Assembly (NCBI RefSeq): GCF_015674855.1 | Contig: NZ_JADMLG010000009.1 | Span: forward strand, 273,541 to 337,540 | Direction: 5' to 3' | DNA length: 64,000 bases | Source: Nocardia bovistercoris | GTDB taxonomy: Bacteria; Actinomycetota; Actinomycetes; Mycobacteriales; Mycobacteriaceae | Shown: positions 17,684 to 26,461 of the stretch, in pieces | Numbering within the stretch: the first letter of the stretch is position 1 | Layout: each line of letters begins with the position of its first letter | Position numbers and translations under genes: made by a program | Notes under the pieces: generated by a model | The model's input: the letters and a program-made list of their open reading frames with translations, nothing else | The model's database searches: none | Told to the model about the DNA's origin: nothing

Positions 17684-19294
17684 TCAGTGCACGCCCGGCG
17701 GACCCGGGTTGCGATACTGCTGCGCCGCGATATAGCCGAAATCGTCGGCGACCATGGCCGCGAGTTCGAGCAGCGCGCGGCTCGTGGGTTTGCTGACCAG
17801 TTCCAGGTCGATCTCCGCGCCCTCGGCCAGATGGTCGTCGAACGGCACGACCTGCACCGCGCGAGTCCGGTCGAGGAACAGTTTGCGCAGCTGATCCAGG
17901 TCGACGGTGGACGCGCCGCGCCGCGAAGCGTTCACCACGACCACGGTCCGCTCCACGAGTTTGCCGTAACCGTGATGGTCGAGCCAGTCCAGCGTGGCCG
18001 AAGCGCTGCGCGCGCCGTCGATCGCCGGTGAGGTGACCAGCACCAGGGAACTGGCCATGTCGAGAACGCCGGACATGGCCGAATGCATCAGACCGGTGCC
18101 GCAGTCGGTGAGGATGATGTTGTAGAACGATTGCAGGATACCGATGGCCTTGCGGTAATCGGCTTCGCTGAACGCCTCCGACACCGCCGGATCCTGTTCC
18201 GAGGCAAGCACTTCCAGCCTGCTCGGCGCCTGCGAGGTGTGCGCGCGGACATCGGAATACCGCGAGATCTGCTGATCCTCGAGCAGATTGCGCACCGTGG
18301 AACGGGTTTGGCGCGGCACCCGGTGCGCGAGCGTGCCCAGGTCGGGGTTGGCGTCGATGGCGATCACGCGGTCACCGCGCAGCGAAGCGAAAGTGGAACC
18401 GAGGCCGACGGTGGTCGTCGTCTTGCCGACACCGCCCTTCAACGACAGGATCGCGATCCGGTAATCGCCGCGCACCGGCTGATTCACCCGGTCAACGAGA
18501 TCACGGAAAACGATGTCGGCGGCCGACTCTCCCGGATTGATCATGCCGCCGGAAGCCTTGTGCACCGCACGCCGCCACCCGCTGCGCGGCGCCCGACGAG
18601 CCCGCTTCAGCAGGTTGAGATCGTTCACCGAATGGCCCGACTGCCCCGGCTGCGCGACATGCTGCGGCTGGAACGGGACCTGCGGCTGCGGCGCACCCGC
18701 CGGGCCGCTCGACCAGCCCTGACCCGGGCCTTGGCCGCCCTGCGGTGGGTACATCGGCGGCTGATGCTGCGGAGGTGGCGGCGCCCAACTGTAGATGGGT
18801 GCGCTCTGCGTCTCCTGCGGACCCGGGCCGTCGGGGCGAGGCTCGCCGTAATGGGGCGGCGGGGGCAGCGGTTCGGCCGAATGCGGGTGGGGGCCCTGCG
18901 GATACGGGCCACCCTGATACGGCGGTGGGAACTGGCCGGTGGTGTAAGGGGGCGCGAACTGATGCTGCTCGGTCTGCGGCGCGAAACCCTCGACCGGGCC
19001 GTAACCGGGCTGCGGGGCCTGCTGTTCGTATCCCGGGGGCTTGACCTGCTTGTACGGGCCGGAATCGCCCGGGGCGCTGGAATATCCGGCGTACGGGCCG
19101 TCCGGGGAAGCCGGAACGGACTCCGACTCACGGGCCTCGGTGACCGTCGGATCCGGCTGCTCCGCGGACTTCGATGAGGTGGGATCGTCCTTGGTAGCCG
19201 ATGTGGCCGCGGACTCGGCTTCGACCTCGGCCGTGTCCACCGAACGACCTTGCAGCCAGGGCGGAGAAGTCGGGTTGTGGTCGTTGTTTGTCAC
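17684..19294 (-). CDS. EspI/MinD-like P-loop ATPase with Pro-rich N-terminus
   Basis: A 536-residue protein. The first 250 residues are Pro/Gly/Gln-rich and disordered. The C-terminal half is a MinD/ParA-type ATPase with the deviant Walker A LSLKGGVGKTTTT at about 285 and IDANPDLGTLAHRV as switch I. It closely follows the plan of EspI (Rv3876) of ESX-1 and related type VII-associated proteins, including the LNLLKRARRAPRSGWR lead-in. EspI in mycobacteria links ATP level to secretion. No ESX core genes lie in the window. The GTG at 19294 was chosen over an upstream ATG at 19360 because GGGGGA lies four bases before it. Confidence 0.85.
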   Translation of the reverse strand: MTNNDHNPTSPPWLQGRSVDTAEVEAESAATSATKDDPTSSKSAEQPDPTVTEARESESVPASPDGPYAGYSSAPGDSGPYKQVKPPGYEQQAPQPGYGPVEGFAPQTEQHQFAPPYTTGQFPPPYQGGPYPQGPHPHSAEPLPPPPHYGEPRPDGPGPQETQSAPIYSWAPPPPQHQPPMYPPQGGQGPGQGWSSGPAGAPQPQVPFQPQHVAQPGQSGHSVNDLNLLKRARRAPRSGWRRAVHKASGGMINPGESAADIVFRDLVDRVNQPVRGDYRIAILSLKGGVGKTTTTVGLGSTFASLRGDRVIAIDANPDLGTLAHRVPRQTRSTVRNLLEDQQISRYSDVRAHTSQAPSRLEVLASEQDPAVSEAFSEADYRKAIGILQSFYNIILTDCGTGLMHSAMSGVLDMASSLVLVTSPAIDGARSASATLDWLDHHGYGKLVERTVVVVNASRRGASTVDLDQLRKLFLDRTRAVQVVPFDDHLAEGAEIDLELVSKPTSRALLELAAMVADDFGYIAAQQYRNPGPPGVH

Positions 19295-19659
19295 AGTTCC
19301 CCCATCTGCTCGGGATCGAGCAGAGAGCTCGGCGCTTGGATGCGGAATCAACGCTAGCACGGGGTTCGTGGGTGTGTGGCTCGGTGCACCGAGCGGGTGG
19401 CGGGTGGTGTGAGGGCGGCTGTGGCAGGGTTTCGACCGGGACGATAAGCCGTGCCTACCAGGGGTTTCCGTCTAAGCGAACTAGAGATGTCCGGCAGCGG
19501 AACGGGATGCGCCGGAGCTTTCACCGCACGGTAGGACCGGTGATGGTTGGTGGAACGGGCGTGGGTACGCGGGCGCGGGTATGGGGATGTCATCGGGGAG
19601 GGGATTCACCTGGCCGTTGGTTGGACAGGTGAATCCCCCGCGTTGCTCTGGGGGGTGCC
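19295..19659. other. Intergenic region between leuA end and EspI-like start
   Basis: Contains the leuA terminator hairpin (19600-19638) and, toward 19295-19450, the promoter region of the EspI/MinD-like gene. No further gene was found; the small frames here have poor codon bias. Confidence 0.7.
19600..19638 (-). terminator. Intrinsic terminator downstream of leuA
   Basis: A perfect 13-bp inverted repeat (GGGGATTCACCTG with CAGGTGAATCCCC) around a 13-base loop, 22 bases past the leuA stop. Like many actinobacterial terminators it lacks a long U-tract. Confidence 0.85.
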
Positions 19660-21453
19660 TCAGTGGGTGCGGTTTACCGCTGAGACGACTGCGCGCAGTG
19701 AGGCTGTGGTGATCGAGGTCGCGATTCCTACGCCCCAGACGACGGTGTCGCCGATGGCGCATTCCACGTAGGCGGCGGCTTGTGCGTCGTCGCCCGCTGA
19801 CATCGCGTGTTCGCTGTAGTCGAGTACTCGTACGTCGAATCCGACTGTGGCGATCGCGTCTACGAATGCTGCCAGTGGGCCGTTTCCGGAGCCGCTGATC
19901 TCGTGTTCGACTCCGTTGACCTTGACCACGGCGGTTATCGAGTCGACGCCGCCGTCGGTTTCGGATGCGGTGACTCGCTGGCGCATCCGTTCCAGGGGCA
20001 GGATGGGGGACAGGTATTCCTCGTGGAAGACGTCCCACATTTCCTTCGGGGTGACTTCGCCGCCTTCGCCATCGGTGATCTTCTGGATGGCTTGGGAGAA
20101 TTCGATTTGCAGGCGGCGCGGGAGTGCCAGGCCGTGATCGGTTTTCATGATGTAGGCGACGCCGCCCTTGCCGGATTGCGAGTTGACTCGGATCACCGCT
20201 TCGTAGGTGCGTCCGACGTCTTTGGGGTCGATCGGCAGGTAGGGGACTTCCCAGACGATGTCGTCGACATCAGCTTCGGCGGCGTCGGCGGTGGCCTTCA
20301 TCGCGTCGAGGCCCTTGTTGATGGCGTCCTGGTGGGAGCCGGAGAAGGCGGTGTAGACCAGGTCGCCGCCGTAGGGGTGGCGTTCGTGGACGGGCAGCTG
20401 GTTGCAGTATTCGACGGTTCGGCGGATTTCGTCGATGTCGGAGAAGGTGATCTGGGGGTCGATGCCTCGGGAGAACATGTTCATGCCGAGGGTGACGAGG
20501 CAGACGTTGCCGGTGCGTTCGCCGTTGCCGAACAGGCAGCCTTCGATGCGGTCGGCGCCTGCCTGGTAGCCGAGTTCGGCGGCTGCGACGGCGGTGCCCC
20601 GGTCGTTGTGCGGGTGCAGGGACAGCACGATCGAGTCGCGGCGGGCCAGGTTGCGGCTCATCCATTCGATCGAGTCGGCGTAGACGTTGGGGGTCGCCAT
20701 TTCCACCGTGGCGGGCAGGTTGATGATCATCGGCTTGTCGGGGGTCGGCGCGATGATCGCGGTGACGGCGTCGCAGACGTCTTTGGCGTATTCGAGTTCG
20801 GTGCCGGTGTAGGACTCGGGGCTGTACTCGTAGCGCCAGGTGGTGTCGGGGTAGCGCTGTTCGAATTCCAGGCACAACGTCGCGGCGTCGGTGGCGATCT
20901 TCTTGACGGCTTCGCGGTCGGCGCGGAACACGACTTTGCGTTGCAGGATGGAGGTCGAGTTGTAGAAGTGCACGATCACGTTGGTCGCGCCCGCGCATGC
21001 CTCGAAGGTGCGTTCGATCAGTTCGGGGCGGCACTGGGTCAGGACTTGGATGGAGACGTCGTGCGGGATGGCGCCGTCTTCGATGATTTCGCGGACGAAG
21101 TCGAAATCGGTCTGGCTGGCGGAGGGGAAGCCGACCTCGATCTCCTTGTAGCCCATCCTGACCAGCAGGTCGAACATGCGGCGCTTGCGGGCGGGGCTCA
21201 TGGGGTCGATCAGCGCCTGGTTGCCGTCGCGCAGGTCGACGGCGCACCAGCCGGGGGCGCGGTCGATGACGCGGTCGGGCCAGGTGCGGTCGGGCAGGCT
21301 GACGGGCTCGACCTCTTCGGCGTACGGCCGGTAGCGGTAGGTCGGCATGGACGAGTTCTTCTGGGTGTTCCATGCGGGCTGGTCGGCCGGTGCGGGCTTG
21401 GCCGGAGCGGAAATACTGCGCGAACCCGATACGTAGACGTCAGCAGGGGACAT
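19660..21453 (-). CDS. leuA: 2-isopropylmalate synthase
   Basis: LeuA condenses acetyl-CoA with 2-oxoisovalerate, the first committed step of leucine synthesis. The 597-residue product has the TIM-barrel HMGL-like domain (APGWCAVDLRDGNQALIDPM; metal ligands in SLHPHNDRGTAVAAAE) and a C-terminal regulatory LeuA dimer domain from about 440 (allosteric leucine binding). The length and N-terminal extension fit the actinobacterial LeuA2 type; no internal repeat like that of M. tuberculosis is seen. The ATG at 21453 has GGAGA five bases before it. A leucine-rich leader peptide and alternative hairpins precede it. In mycobacteria leuA is next to ask; here about 10 kb separates them. Confidence 0.97.
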   Translation of the reverse strand: MSPADVYVSGSRSISAPAKPAPADQPAWNTQKNSSMPTYRYRPYAEEVEPVSLPDRTWPDRVIDRAPGWCAVDLRDGNQALIDPMSPARKRRMFDLLVRMGYKEIEVGFPSASQTDFDFVREIIEDGAIPHDVSIQVLTQCRPELIERTFEACAGATNVIVHFYNSTSILQRKVVFRADREAVKKIATDAATLCLEFEQRYPDTTWRYEYSPESYTGTELEYAKDVCDAVTAIIAPTPDKPMIINLPATVEMATPNVYADSIEWMSRNLARRDSIVLSLHPHNDRGTAVAAAELGYQAGADRIEGCLFGNGERTGNVCLVTLGMNMFSRGIDPQITFSDIDEIRRTVEYCNQLPVHERHPYGGDLVYTAFSGSHQDAINKGLDAMKATADAAEADVDDIVWEVPYLPIDPKDVGRTYEAVIRVNSQSGKGGVAYIMKTDHGLALPRRLQIEFSQAIQKITDGEGGEVTPKEMWDVFHEEYLSPILPLERMRQRVTASETDGGVDSITAVVKVNGVEHEISGSGNGPLAAFVDAIATVGFDVRVLDYSEHAMSAGDDAQAAAYVECAIGDTVVWGVGIATSITTASLRAVVSAVNRTH

Positions 21454-21494
21454 GCGATTCTCCAGGGTTTGGTGGATCCCGATATTGGGGTCGA

Positions 21495-21550
21495 CCGGCG
21501 CGGCGAAACCCCGCGGCGGGTGCCGGTCCGTTCAGACCCCGCCGCGGCGG
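21495..21550 (-). promoter_or_regulatory. Candidate leuA attenuator (two exclusive hairpins)
   Basis: Read on the minus strand, segment 21538-21547 can pair perfectly over 10 GC pairs with 21511-21520. The same 21511-21520 segment can instead take part in a hairpin with 21495-21503. The first segment lies inside the leader peptide's last codons, so ribosome position would decide which forms. This is the classic attenuation layout known for actinobacterial leuA; the mechanism here is inferred. Confidence 0.6.
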
Positions 21551-21585
21551 CTGAGGAGAAGCGCCCGCTGCATGATGAGAGCCAT
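21532..21585 (-). CDS. leuL: leuA leader peptide (17 residues, Leu-rich)
   Basis: A 17-residue ORF MALIMQRALLLSRRGGV ends 78 bases before the leuA ATG. Three consecutive Leu codons (positions 9-11, CTT CTC CTC) plus a fourth at 3 make it a sensor of charged tRNA-Leu. Stalling at the run would cover segment 21538-21547 and shift the hairpins listed next to it. No clear ribosome site precedes the ATG at 21585, so the transcript may be leaderless. The symbol leuL is descriptive. Confidence 0.7.
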   Translation of the reverse strand: MALIMQRALLLSRRGGV

Positions 21586-21744
21586 TTTAGCGTCGACTCG
21601 GTCGCCGCGTGTTCGCGGCCCCTCCCATCTCGCGTCCGAGAGTCCGATCCCGCTCCGTGCCCGCCCGGTCGGCAGCGGACGGCCACTTCGGTGCGCATAA
21701 GGGTTTGCCAGGGTGGTGGTGACGGCCGTTAAGGTTCGAGCACT

Positions 21745-22512
21745 ATGAGCTGGTTGGAGATGTTGGCCGTCTTCGGTGCGGGAATCGCGGCGGGGGGGAT
21801 CAACACCGTGGTGGGGTCGGGGACCCTCATCACGTTCCCGGTGCTGCTCGCGTTCGGGTTGTCGCCGGTGACCGCGAACGTGTCGAACACGATCGGCTTG
21901 GTTCCGGGGTCGGTGAGCGGCGCGATCGGGTATCGGCGGGAGCTGGCCGGGCAGCGCGAGCGGTTGCTGAAGTTGGGGACGGCATCGCTGCTCGGCGGCA
22001 TCACCGGCGCGATCCTGCTGCTGATCCTGCCCGCCGACGCGTTCAAGGCCATCGTGCCCGTGCTCATCATCCTGGCCTTGGTGCTGGTGGTGGTGCAGCC
22101 TCGACTGGCGGCGTGGGTGAAGAAGCGGCGGGAACAGGACACCGGGCCCGCTCCTCGGCACGGCGGGCCGATCCTGTTCGCCGCCGTGTACGCGACCGGC
22201 ATCTACGGCGGATATTTCGGCGCGGCCCAGGGTGTGCTGCTGATCGGGCTGCTCGGGGTCTTCGTGCACGAGGACATCCAGCGCCTCAACGGTGTGAAGA
22301 ATGTGCTGGCGCTGATCGTGAACGGGGTATCGGCGGTGATCTTCATCGCGATCGCCGAGGTGGACTGGGTCGTGGTGGCGCTGATCGCGGTGGGTTCGAT
22401 CATCGGCGGCCAACTCGGGGCGACGGTGGGCCGCAAGCTGTCGCCGACGGTGTTGCGCGGGGTGATCGTGGTGGTCGGCACGATCGCGGTGATCCGATTG
22501 TTGACGTCGTGA
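21745..22512 (+). CDS. TSUP-family (TauE/SafE) membrane permease
   Basis: A 255-residue integral membrane protein with about seven or eight hydrophobic segments. The N-terminal half shows GINTVVGSGTLITFPVLLAF and NVSNTIGLVPG and the second half GGYFGAAQGVLLIGLLG, the paired repeat motifs of the sulfite/organosulfonate exporter family TauE/SafE. TSUP members move sulfite, sulfoacetate or related anions; the substrate is not evident. It is divergent from leuA over a 160-base region that must hold both promoters. Its stop codon lies within the first unit of the 21-bp minisatellite that follows. Confidence 0.92.
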   Translation: MSWLEMLAVFGAGIAAGGINTVVGSGTLITFPVLLAFGLSPVTANVSNTIGLVPGSVSGAIGYRRELAGQRERLLKLGTASLLGGITGAILLLILPADAFKAIVPVLIILALVLVVVQPRLAAWVKKRREQDTGPAPRHGGPILFAAVYATGIYGGYFGAAQGVLLIGLLGVFVHEDIQRLNGVKNVLALIVNGVSAVIFIAIAEVDWVVVALIAVGSIIGGQLGATVGRKLSPTVLRGVIVVVGTIAVIRLLTS

Positions 22513-23015
22513 TCGCGGCTGCCGACGTCGTGAACGCGGCCGACGTCGTGATCGCGGCTGCTGACGACGTGATCGCGGCTGCTGAGGTCGTGATCGTGGC
22601 TGCTGAGGTCGTGATCGTGGCTGCTGAGGTCGTGATCGTGGCTGCTGAGGTCGTGATCGTGGCTGCTGAGGTCGTGATCGTGGCTGCCGACGTCGTGAAC
22701 GCGGCCGACGTCGTGATCGCGGCTGCTGACGACGTGATCGCGGCTGCTGAGGTCGTGATCGTGGCTGCTGAGGTCGTGATCGTGGCTGCTGAGGTCGTGA
22801 TCGTGGCTGCTGAGGTCGTGATCGTGGCTGCTGAGGTCGTGATCGTGGCTGCCGACGTCGTGAACGCGGCCGACGTCGTGATCGCGGCTGCTGACGACGT
22901 GATCGCGGCTGCTGAGGTCGTGATCGTGGCTGCTGAGGTCGTGATCGTGGCTGCTGAGGTCGTGATCGTGGCTGCTGACGTCGCGAACGTGCCTGCTGAC
23001 GTCGCGAACGCGACA
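22503..23015. repeat. 21-bp minisatellite with 165-bp higher-order repeat
   Basis: About 24 tandem units fill the gap between the permease and the hydrolase. The commonest unit is GCTGCTGAGGTCGTGATCGT-G (21 bp). Variant units (one 18 bp, two 21 bp) recur with exactly the same order, giving a 165-bp block (18+21+21+5x21) that starts at 22521, again at 22686 and again at 22851; the third copy is cut short after three common units. The first unit overlaps the end of the permease gene, which may be where the array was seeded. On the + strand one frame is open throughout and encodes VVIVAAE heptads; it ends at 23078 overlapping the next start. Confidence 0.97.
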
Positions 23016-23074
23016 GAGATGGGGGTCGATGTCCGCATCGAGGATGACGACCGCGACGGTCGCGGCGGCGGACG

Positions 23075-24682
23075 ATGATGTCCGTGCGTAGATGGAGTCC
23101 GGTGTTCGCGGTGGCGTTGGTCGTCACGTTGCCGTCGGTCGTTGGTTGCGGTCGCACGACCGAGCACGAGTCGGCGGTGGCCGCATTGGTCGCGCAGGTC
23201 GACGCCGCGCCGACGCCGCTGCTGGACTGGGCGACCTGCCAGGAACCCGAATTGGCTCGCTACCAGTGCGCGACCGCGCGGGTGCCGCTGGACTACGCCC
23301 GACCCGACGGCGAGACCATCGGTGTCGCCGTGCTGCGCCAGCCCGCCACCGATCAGGACCGCAGGATCGGCACGGTGTTCGCGGCGGCGGGCGGACCCGG
23401 CGCTTCCGGCTTCGACCTGGCCGAGCGGGGCGTGCTGTTCCCCGGCGAGGTGAGCCGCCGATTCGACGTGGTGACCTTCGACCAGCGCGGTGTGGGACGC
23501 AGCGCGCCGGTCGAATGCTTCGCCGACGCCGAGACGCAGCGCGCGTTCTGGTCGGCGCGGTCGATCCCTCCGGCCACACCGGAGGAAGAGGCGGCGAACG
23601 CCCGCGCGGCCCGCGAACTCGGACCGGGTTGCGCCGCCAATACCGGCGCGCTGCTCGACCACCTGACGACCGTCGACGCCGCGCGGGACCTCGACCTGTT
23701 GCGTCGCGCCGTGGACGACCCGCTGCTGACCTACCAGGGCGCAGGCTATCTCGGCATCGTCTACGGCGCGCTGTTCGGTGACCGGGTGCGCGCGATGCAA
23801 CTCGGCTCCCTCGTCGACCCCGAGTCCTACACCCGCGACACCCGCGCCATGATGGCCGATACCGCGGTCGCCACCGAGGAGGTGCGCGCGGAGTTCCTGC
23901 GATTGTGTGCCGCCGCGGGACGTTCGTCCTGCGATTTCGCCCGTTCACCCGGTCTCATCGACCTGGCTCGCGACTCGGCCGCCCCTACCGCGACCGATCT
24001 GCGCGAACGCGACGACGCCTTGGTGCACCGGGCGCGGCGCGGTCCGATCACGGTCGGTGCGGGGGAGCGCACGGCCACGGTGAGTTACGCCGAACTCGTG
24101 CGGGCGCACGCCGTGCTGCTCTCCGACAGCGAGGACGGCTGGCCCGCGTTGGGACGGCTGCTGCACGAACTCGAACGCGGCGCCGAGGGCGACAGCGCGG
24201 TCGTGCGCGAGATCCTGACGACGAGCGCGGTCGACGCCGACTTCCTCGATTCGTTCACCGCCATTTCCTGCGCCGACCACACCCTGCCCGACCAGCCGGA
24301 GGCGTGGCCCGCAATGGCGAGCGAGATCGAGCGCGCGGCGCCGGTGTTCGGCGCTTTCTGGCTGTACACGCGGCAGCCGTGCGCGTCGTGGCCGATGCGG
24401 GCGGGCGGCTTTCCGCAGCGTTATTCCGGGCCGTGGACCTTGGGCGCGGACAAGCCGGCGCTACTGTTCGGCAATCGCTTCGATCCGGTGACGCCGCTGC
24501 TGTTCGCGCAGCGCGCGCAGCAGGCGATGGTGAACGCGCGCCTGGTCACCGTGACCGACGGGTACGGCAACGACCGGATCGACGAGTGCACGACCCACTT
24601 GCGTGAGCGGTATCTGGTGGATCTCCAGCTACCTGCGCCGGGCGCCACCTGCGCCGCTGACCGGCTGCCTTTCTCGTCCTGA
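23075..24682 (+). CDS. S33/TAP-like alpha/beta-hydrolase lipoprotein, catalytic residues lost
   Basis: A 535-residue protein of the Rv2223c/Rv2224c (CaeA/Hip1-like) type. The N-terminus is a lipoprotein signal with lipobox VVGC, so it is anchored outside the membrane. The fold is clear: LDYARPDGETIGVAVLR, FAAAGGPGASGFDLA, DVVTFDQRGVGRSAPVEC, NRFDPVTPLLFAQ and a TAP-like C-terminus with paired Cys. However, the nucleophile elbow, normally GxSYG, reads YQGAGYLG, with Gly224 where Ser belongs, and the GHG of the catalytic His reads GYG (Tyr497). The Asp (FDPVTP) remains. It is therefore predicted to be a pseudoenzyme. The start is the ATG at 23075 (or 23078). Confidence 0.88.
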   Translation: MMSVRRWSPVFAVALVVTLPSVVGCGRTTEHESAVAALVAQVDAAPTPLLDWATCQEPELARYQCATARVPLDYARPDGETIGVAVLRQPATDQDRRIGTVFAAAGGPGASGFDLAERGVLFPGEVSRRFDVVTFDQRGVGRSAPVECFADAETQRAFWSARSIPPATPEEEAANARAARELGPGCAANTGALLDHLTTVDAARDLDLLRRAVDDPLLTYQGAGYLGIVYGALFGDRVRAMQLGSLVDPESYTRDTRAMMADTAVATEEVRAEFLRLCAAAGRSSCDFARSPGLIDLARDSAAPTATDLRERDDALVHRARRGPITVGAGERTATVSYAELVRAHAVLLSDSEDGWPALGRLLHELERGAEGDSAVVREILTTSAVDADFLDSFTAISCADHTLPDQPEAWPAMASEIERAAPVFGAFWLYTRQPCASWPMRAGGFPQRYSGPWTLGADKPALLFGNRFDPVTPLLFAQRAQQAMVNARLVTVTDGYGNDRIDECTTHLRERYLVDLQLPAPGATCAADRLPFSS

Positions 24683-24760
24683 CCTCCACCGCGAGGTGTG
24701 GTTGGACGGCTGATTTACCGGTAGTCTGCGCTCGGCCATGCGTGATGAGGGAGGTGGCCG

Positions 24761-26389
24761 GTGGACAGACGCGCCTTTTTCAGGGTGAGCGCGGCGGCGG
24801 CGTTGGTGGGTTCCGCGGGGATGGCGGGCCTGGCGACGGGGGCGCGGCCCGCGGCCGCGGATCCGATCTGGCACGAGTTGTTCCGTGCTTGGATTCCGGA
24901 GATCTTCGCGCCACTGCCCGATCCGCCGGAACACACTCCCGCGATCGTCGTCGGCTCCGGTTTCGGCGCGGCGGTCGCCGCATTGCGGCTGGCCGAGGCG
25001 GGCGTGGTGAACACCGTGTTGGAACGGGGTTCGCGCTGGCCGAACGATCCGTGGCGGGAGATCTTCACCGGCGACGACCTGCCCGACGGTCGCGGTTTCT
25101 GGCATAGGACCACCTTCACCGGCGTCAACAAGGTGCCGATGCAGTTCTCGAGTTTCGGCGGCGTCCTGGACTGCACCAGCTATCCGGGTATCGACGTGTG
25201 GCGCGCGGCGGCGGTCGGCGGCGGTTCGGTGGTCTTCACCGGCGCCATGGTCGCGCCGCAGCGACGGCTGTTCGACCAGGTCTTCGGGGGTGTGGTCGAC
25301 TACGGCGAGCTGGATCGCGTCTACTACCCGCGGGTGCGGCAGATGCTGCGACTGGACGCGCTGCCCGCCGACCTCTACGGGACGGCCCCGTTCACCCATT
25401 CCCGCGCGTGGGACGACCAGGTGCGCAAGGCGGGTTACGAACCGATTCCCAACGATTCGATCTTCGACTGGAATGTGGTGCGCGCGGAGTTGTCGGGTGC
25501 GAGCCGCCCTTCGGCTACCGCCGCGCGCAGCAATCTCGGGAATTCCAACGGCGCGAAATTCGATCTGAACAAGAACTATCTGCGCTACGCCACCGAGACC
25601 GGCAAATCGACGATCTTCCCCGGCCACCGCGTCGACGCCATCGCGCAGGAGCCAGGCGGCCGCTTCGTCGTCACTGTGACCAAACTCGCCCCGACCGGCG
25701 CACAGCTCGGCACCCGAACCCTGACCTGTGATCGCCTGTTCCTCGGCGCCGGGTCCATCGGCACCTCGGAACTGCTGGTCCGCGCCCGTGCCACCGGCAC
25801 ACTGCCCGAGTTGAACGAGCACGTCGGCGAGGGGTGGGGCACCAACGGCGACGTGGTGCTCGCGCGCGGAGCCAGCGCCGTCGGCGGCTTCGGGCAGGGC
25901 GTGCCGAGCGCGAGCCGCATCTTCGACGAGCGCACGGTTCCGGTGACCCTGGAGAACTGGTACATCCCCGGCATCCCGTTCGAGACCGGCGCGCTGGCGT
26001 CACTCGGCATGGTCCTCGACCCCACCCGCACCGGTTTCGGCTATGACCCCGCTACCAACGGGGTCGGCTTGACCTGGTCGGCGCGCAACCGCGACGAGAC
26101 GACCGAAGCGGCGCGCGCGGTCGACCACCGCATCGCCGAAGCCGCGGGCGCGATGTTCGAATACGGCGCGCTCGGCTACGACGCCAACGCGTTGTTCACC
26201 GCGCACCCGCTCGGCGGCGCCGTTCTCGGCAAGGCCACCGACGCGTACGGGCGCGTGCACGGTCATCGCGGTCTGTACGTGGTCGACGGCGCCGCGGTGC
26301 CGGGCAGCACCGCGACGGTCAATCCTTCCCTCACCATCACCGCGCTGGCCGAACGCAATATCGAGAACATCGTCCGCGCGGGGCGCTGA
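24761..26389 (+). CDS. Exported cholesterol oxidase-like GMC oxidoreductase
   Basis: A 542-residue FAD enzyme. It starts with a Tat-type signal (MDRRAFFRVSAAAALVG), then the dinucleotide fold IVVGSGFGAAVAALRLAEAG. Residues matching the class I cholesterol oxidase active site are visible: a Glu in PVTLENWYIPGIP, His in FTAHPLGGAVLG and Asn in TVNPSLTITALAERN. It would oxidise a 3-beta-hydroxysterol to the 4-en-3-one with O2, outside the cell; sterol specificity is inferred. The GTG at 24761 follows a GGGAGG site. No other sterol genes are adjacent. Confidence 0.9.
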   Translation: MDRRAFFRVSAAAALVGSAGMAGLATGARPAAADPIWHELFRAWIPEIFAPLPDPPEHTPAIVVGSGFGAAVAALRLAEAGVVNTVLERGSRWPNDPWREIFTGDDLPDGRGFWHRTTFTGVNKVPMQFSSFGGVLDCTSYPGIDVWRAAAVGGGSVVFTGAMVAPQRRLFDQVFGGVVDYGELDRVYYPRVRQMLRLDALPADLYGTAPFTHSRAWDDQVRKAGYEPIPNDSIFDWNVVRAELSGASRPSATAARSNLGNSNGAKFDLNKNYLRYATETGKSTIFPGHRVDAIAQEPGGRFVVTVTKLAPTGAQLGTRTLTCDRLFLGAGSIGTSELLVRARATGTLPELNEHVGEGWGTNGDVVLARGASAVGGFGQGVPSASRIFDERTVPVTLENWYIPGIPFETGALASLGMVLDPTRTGFGYDPATNGVGLTWSARNRDETTEAARAVDHRIAEAAGAMFEYGALGYDANALFTAHPLGGAVLGKATDAYGRVHGHRGLYVVDGAAVPGSTATVNPSLTITALAERNIENIVRAGR

Positions 26390-26461
26390 ACGGTTCGGTG
26401 ATCACCGCCGCGCGGGCGGGATACTCTCGGCGGGACCGTTCGGTGTCGAAGGGATTCGCCA

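Noticed and set aside
19807..21732. A 641-residue Val/Asp/Gly-rich plus-strand frame over leuA
   Set aside because: Antisense of leuA; no family features and no ribosome site.
22113..22502. Upstream extension of the repeat-encoded frame into the permease gene
   Set aside because: The permease frame is clearly the real one here; any repeat peptide would have to start within the array.
22503..23015. The repeat array as a CRISPR
   Set aside because: Units are adjacent with no unique spacers and no cas genes are present.
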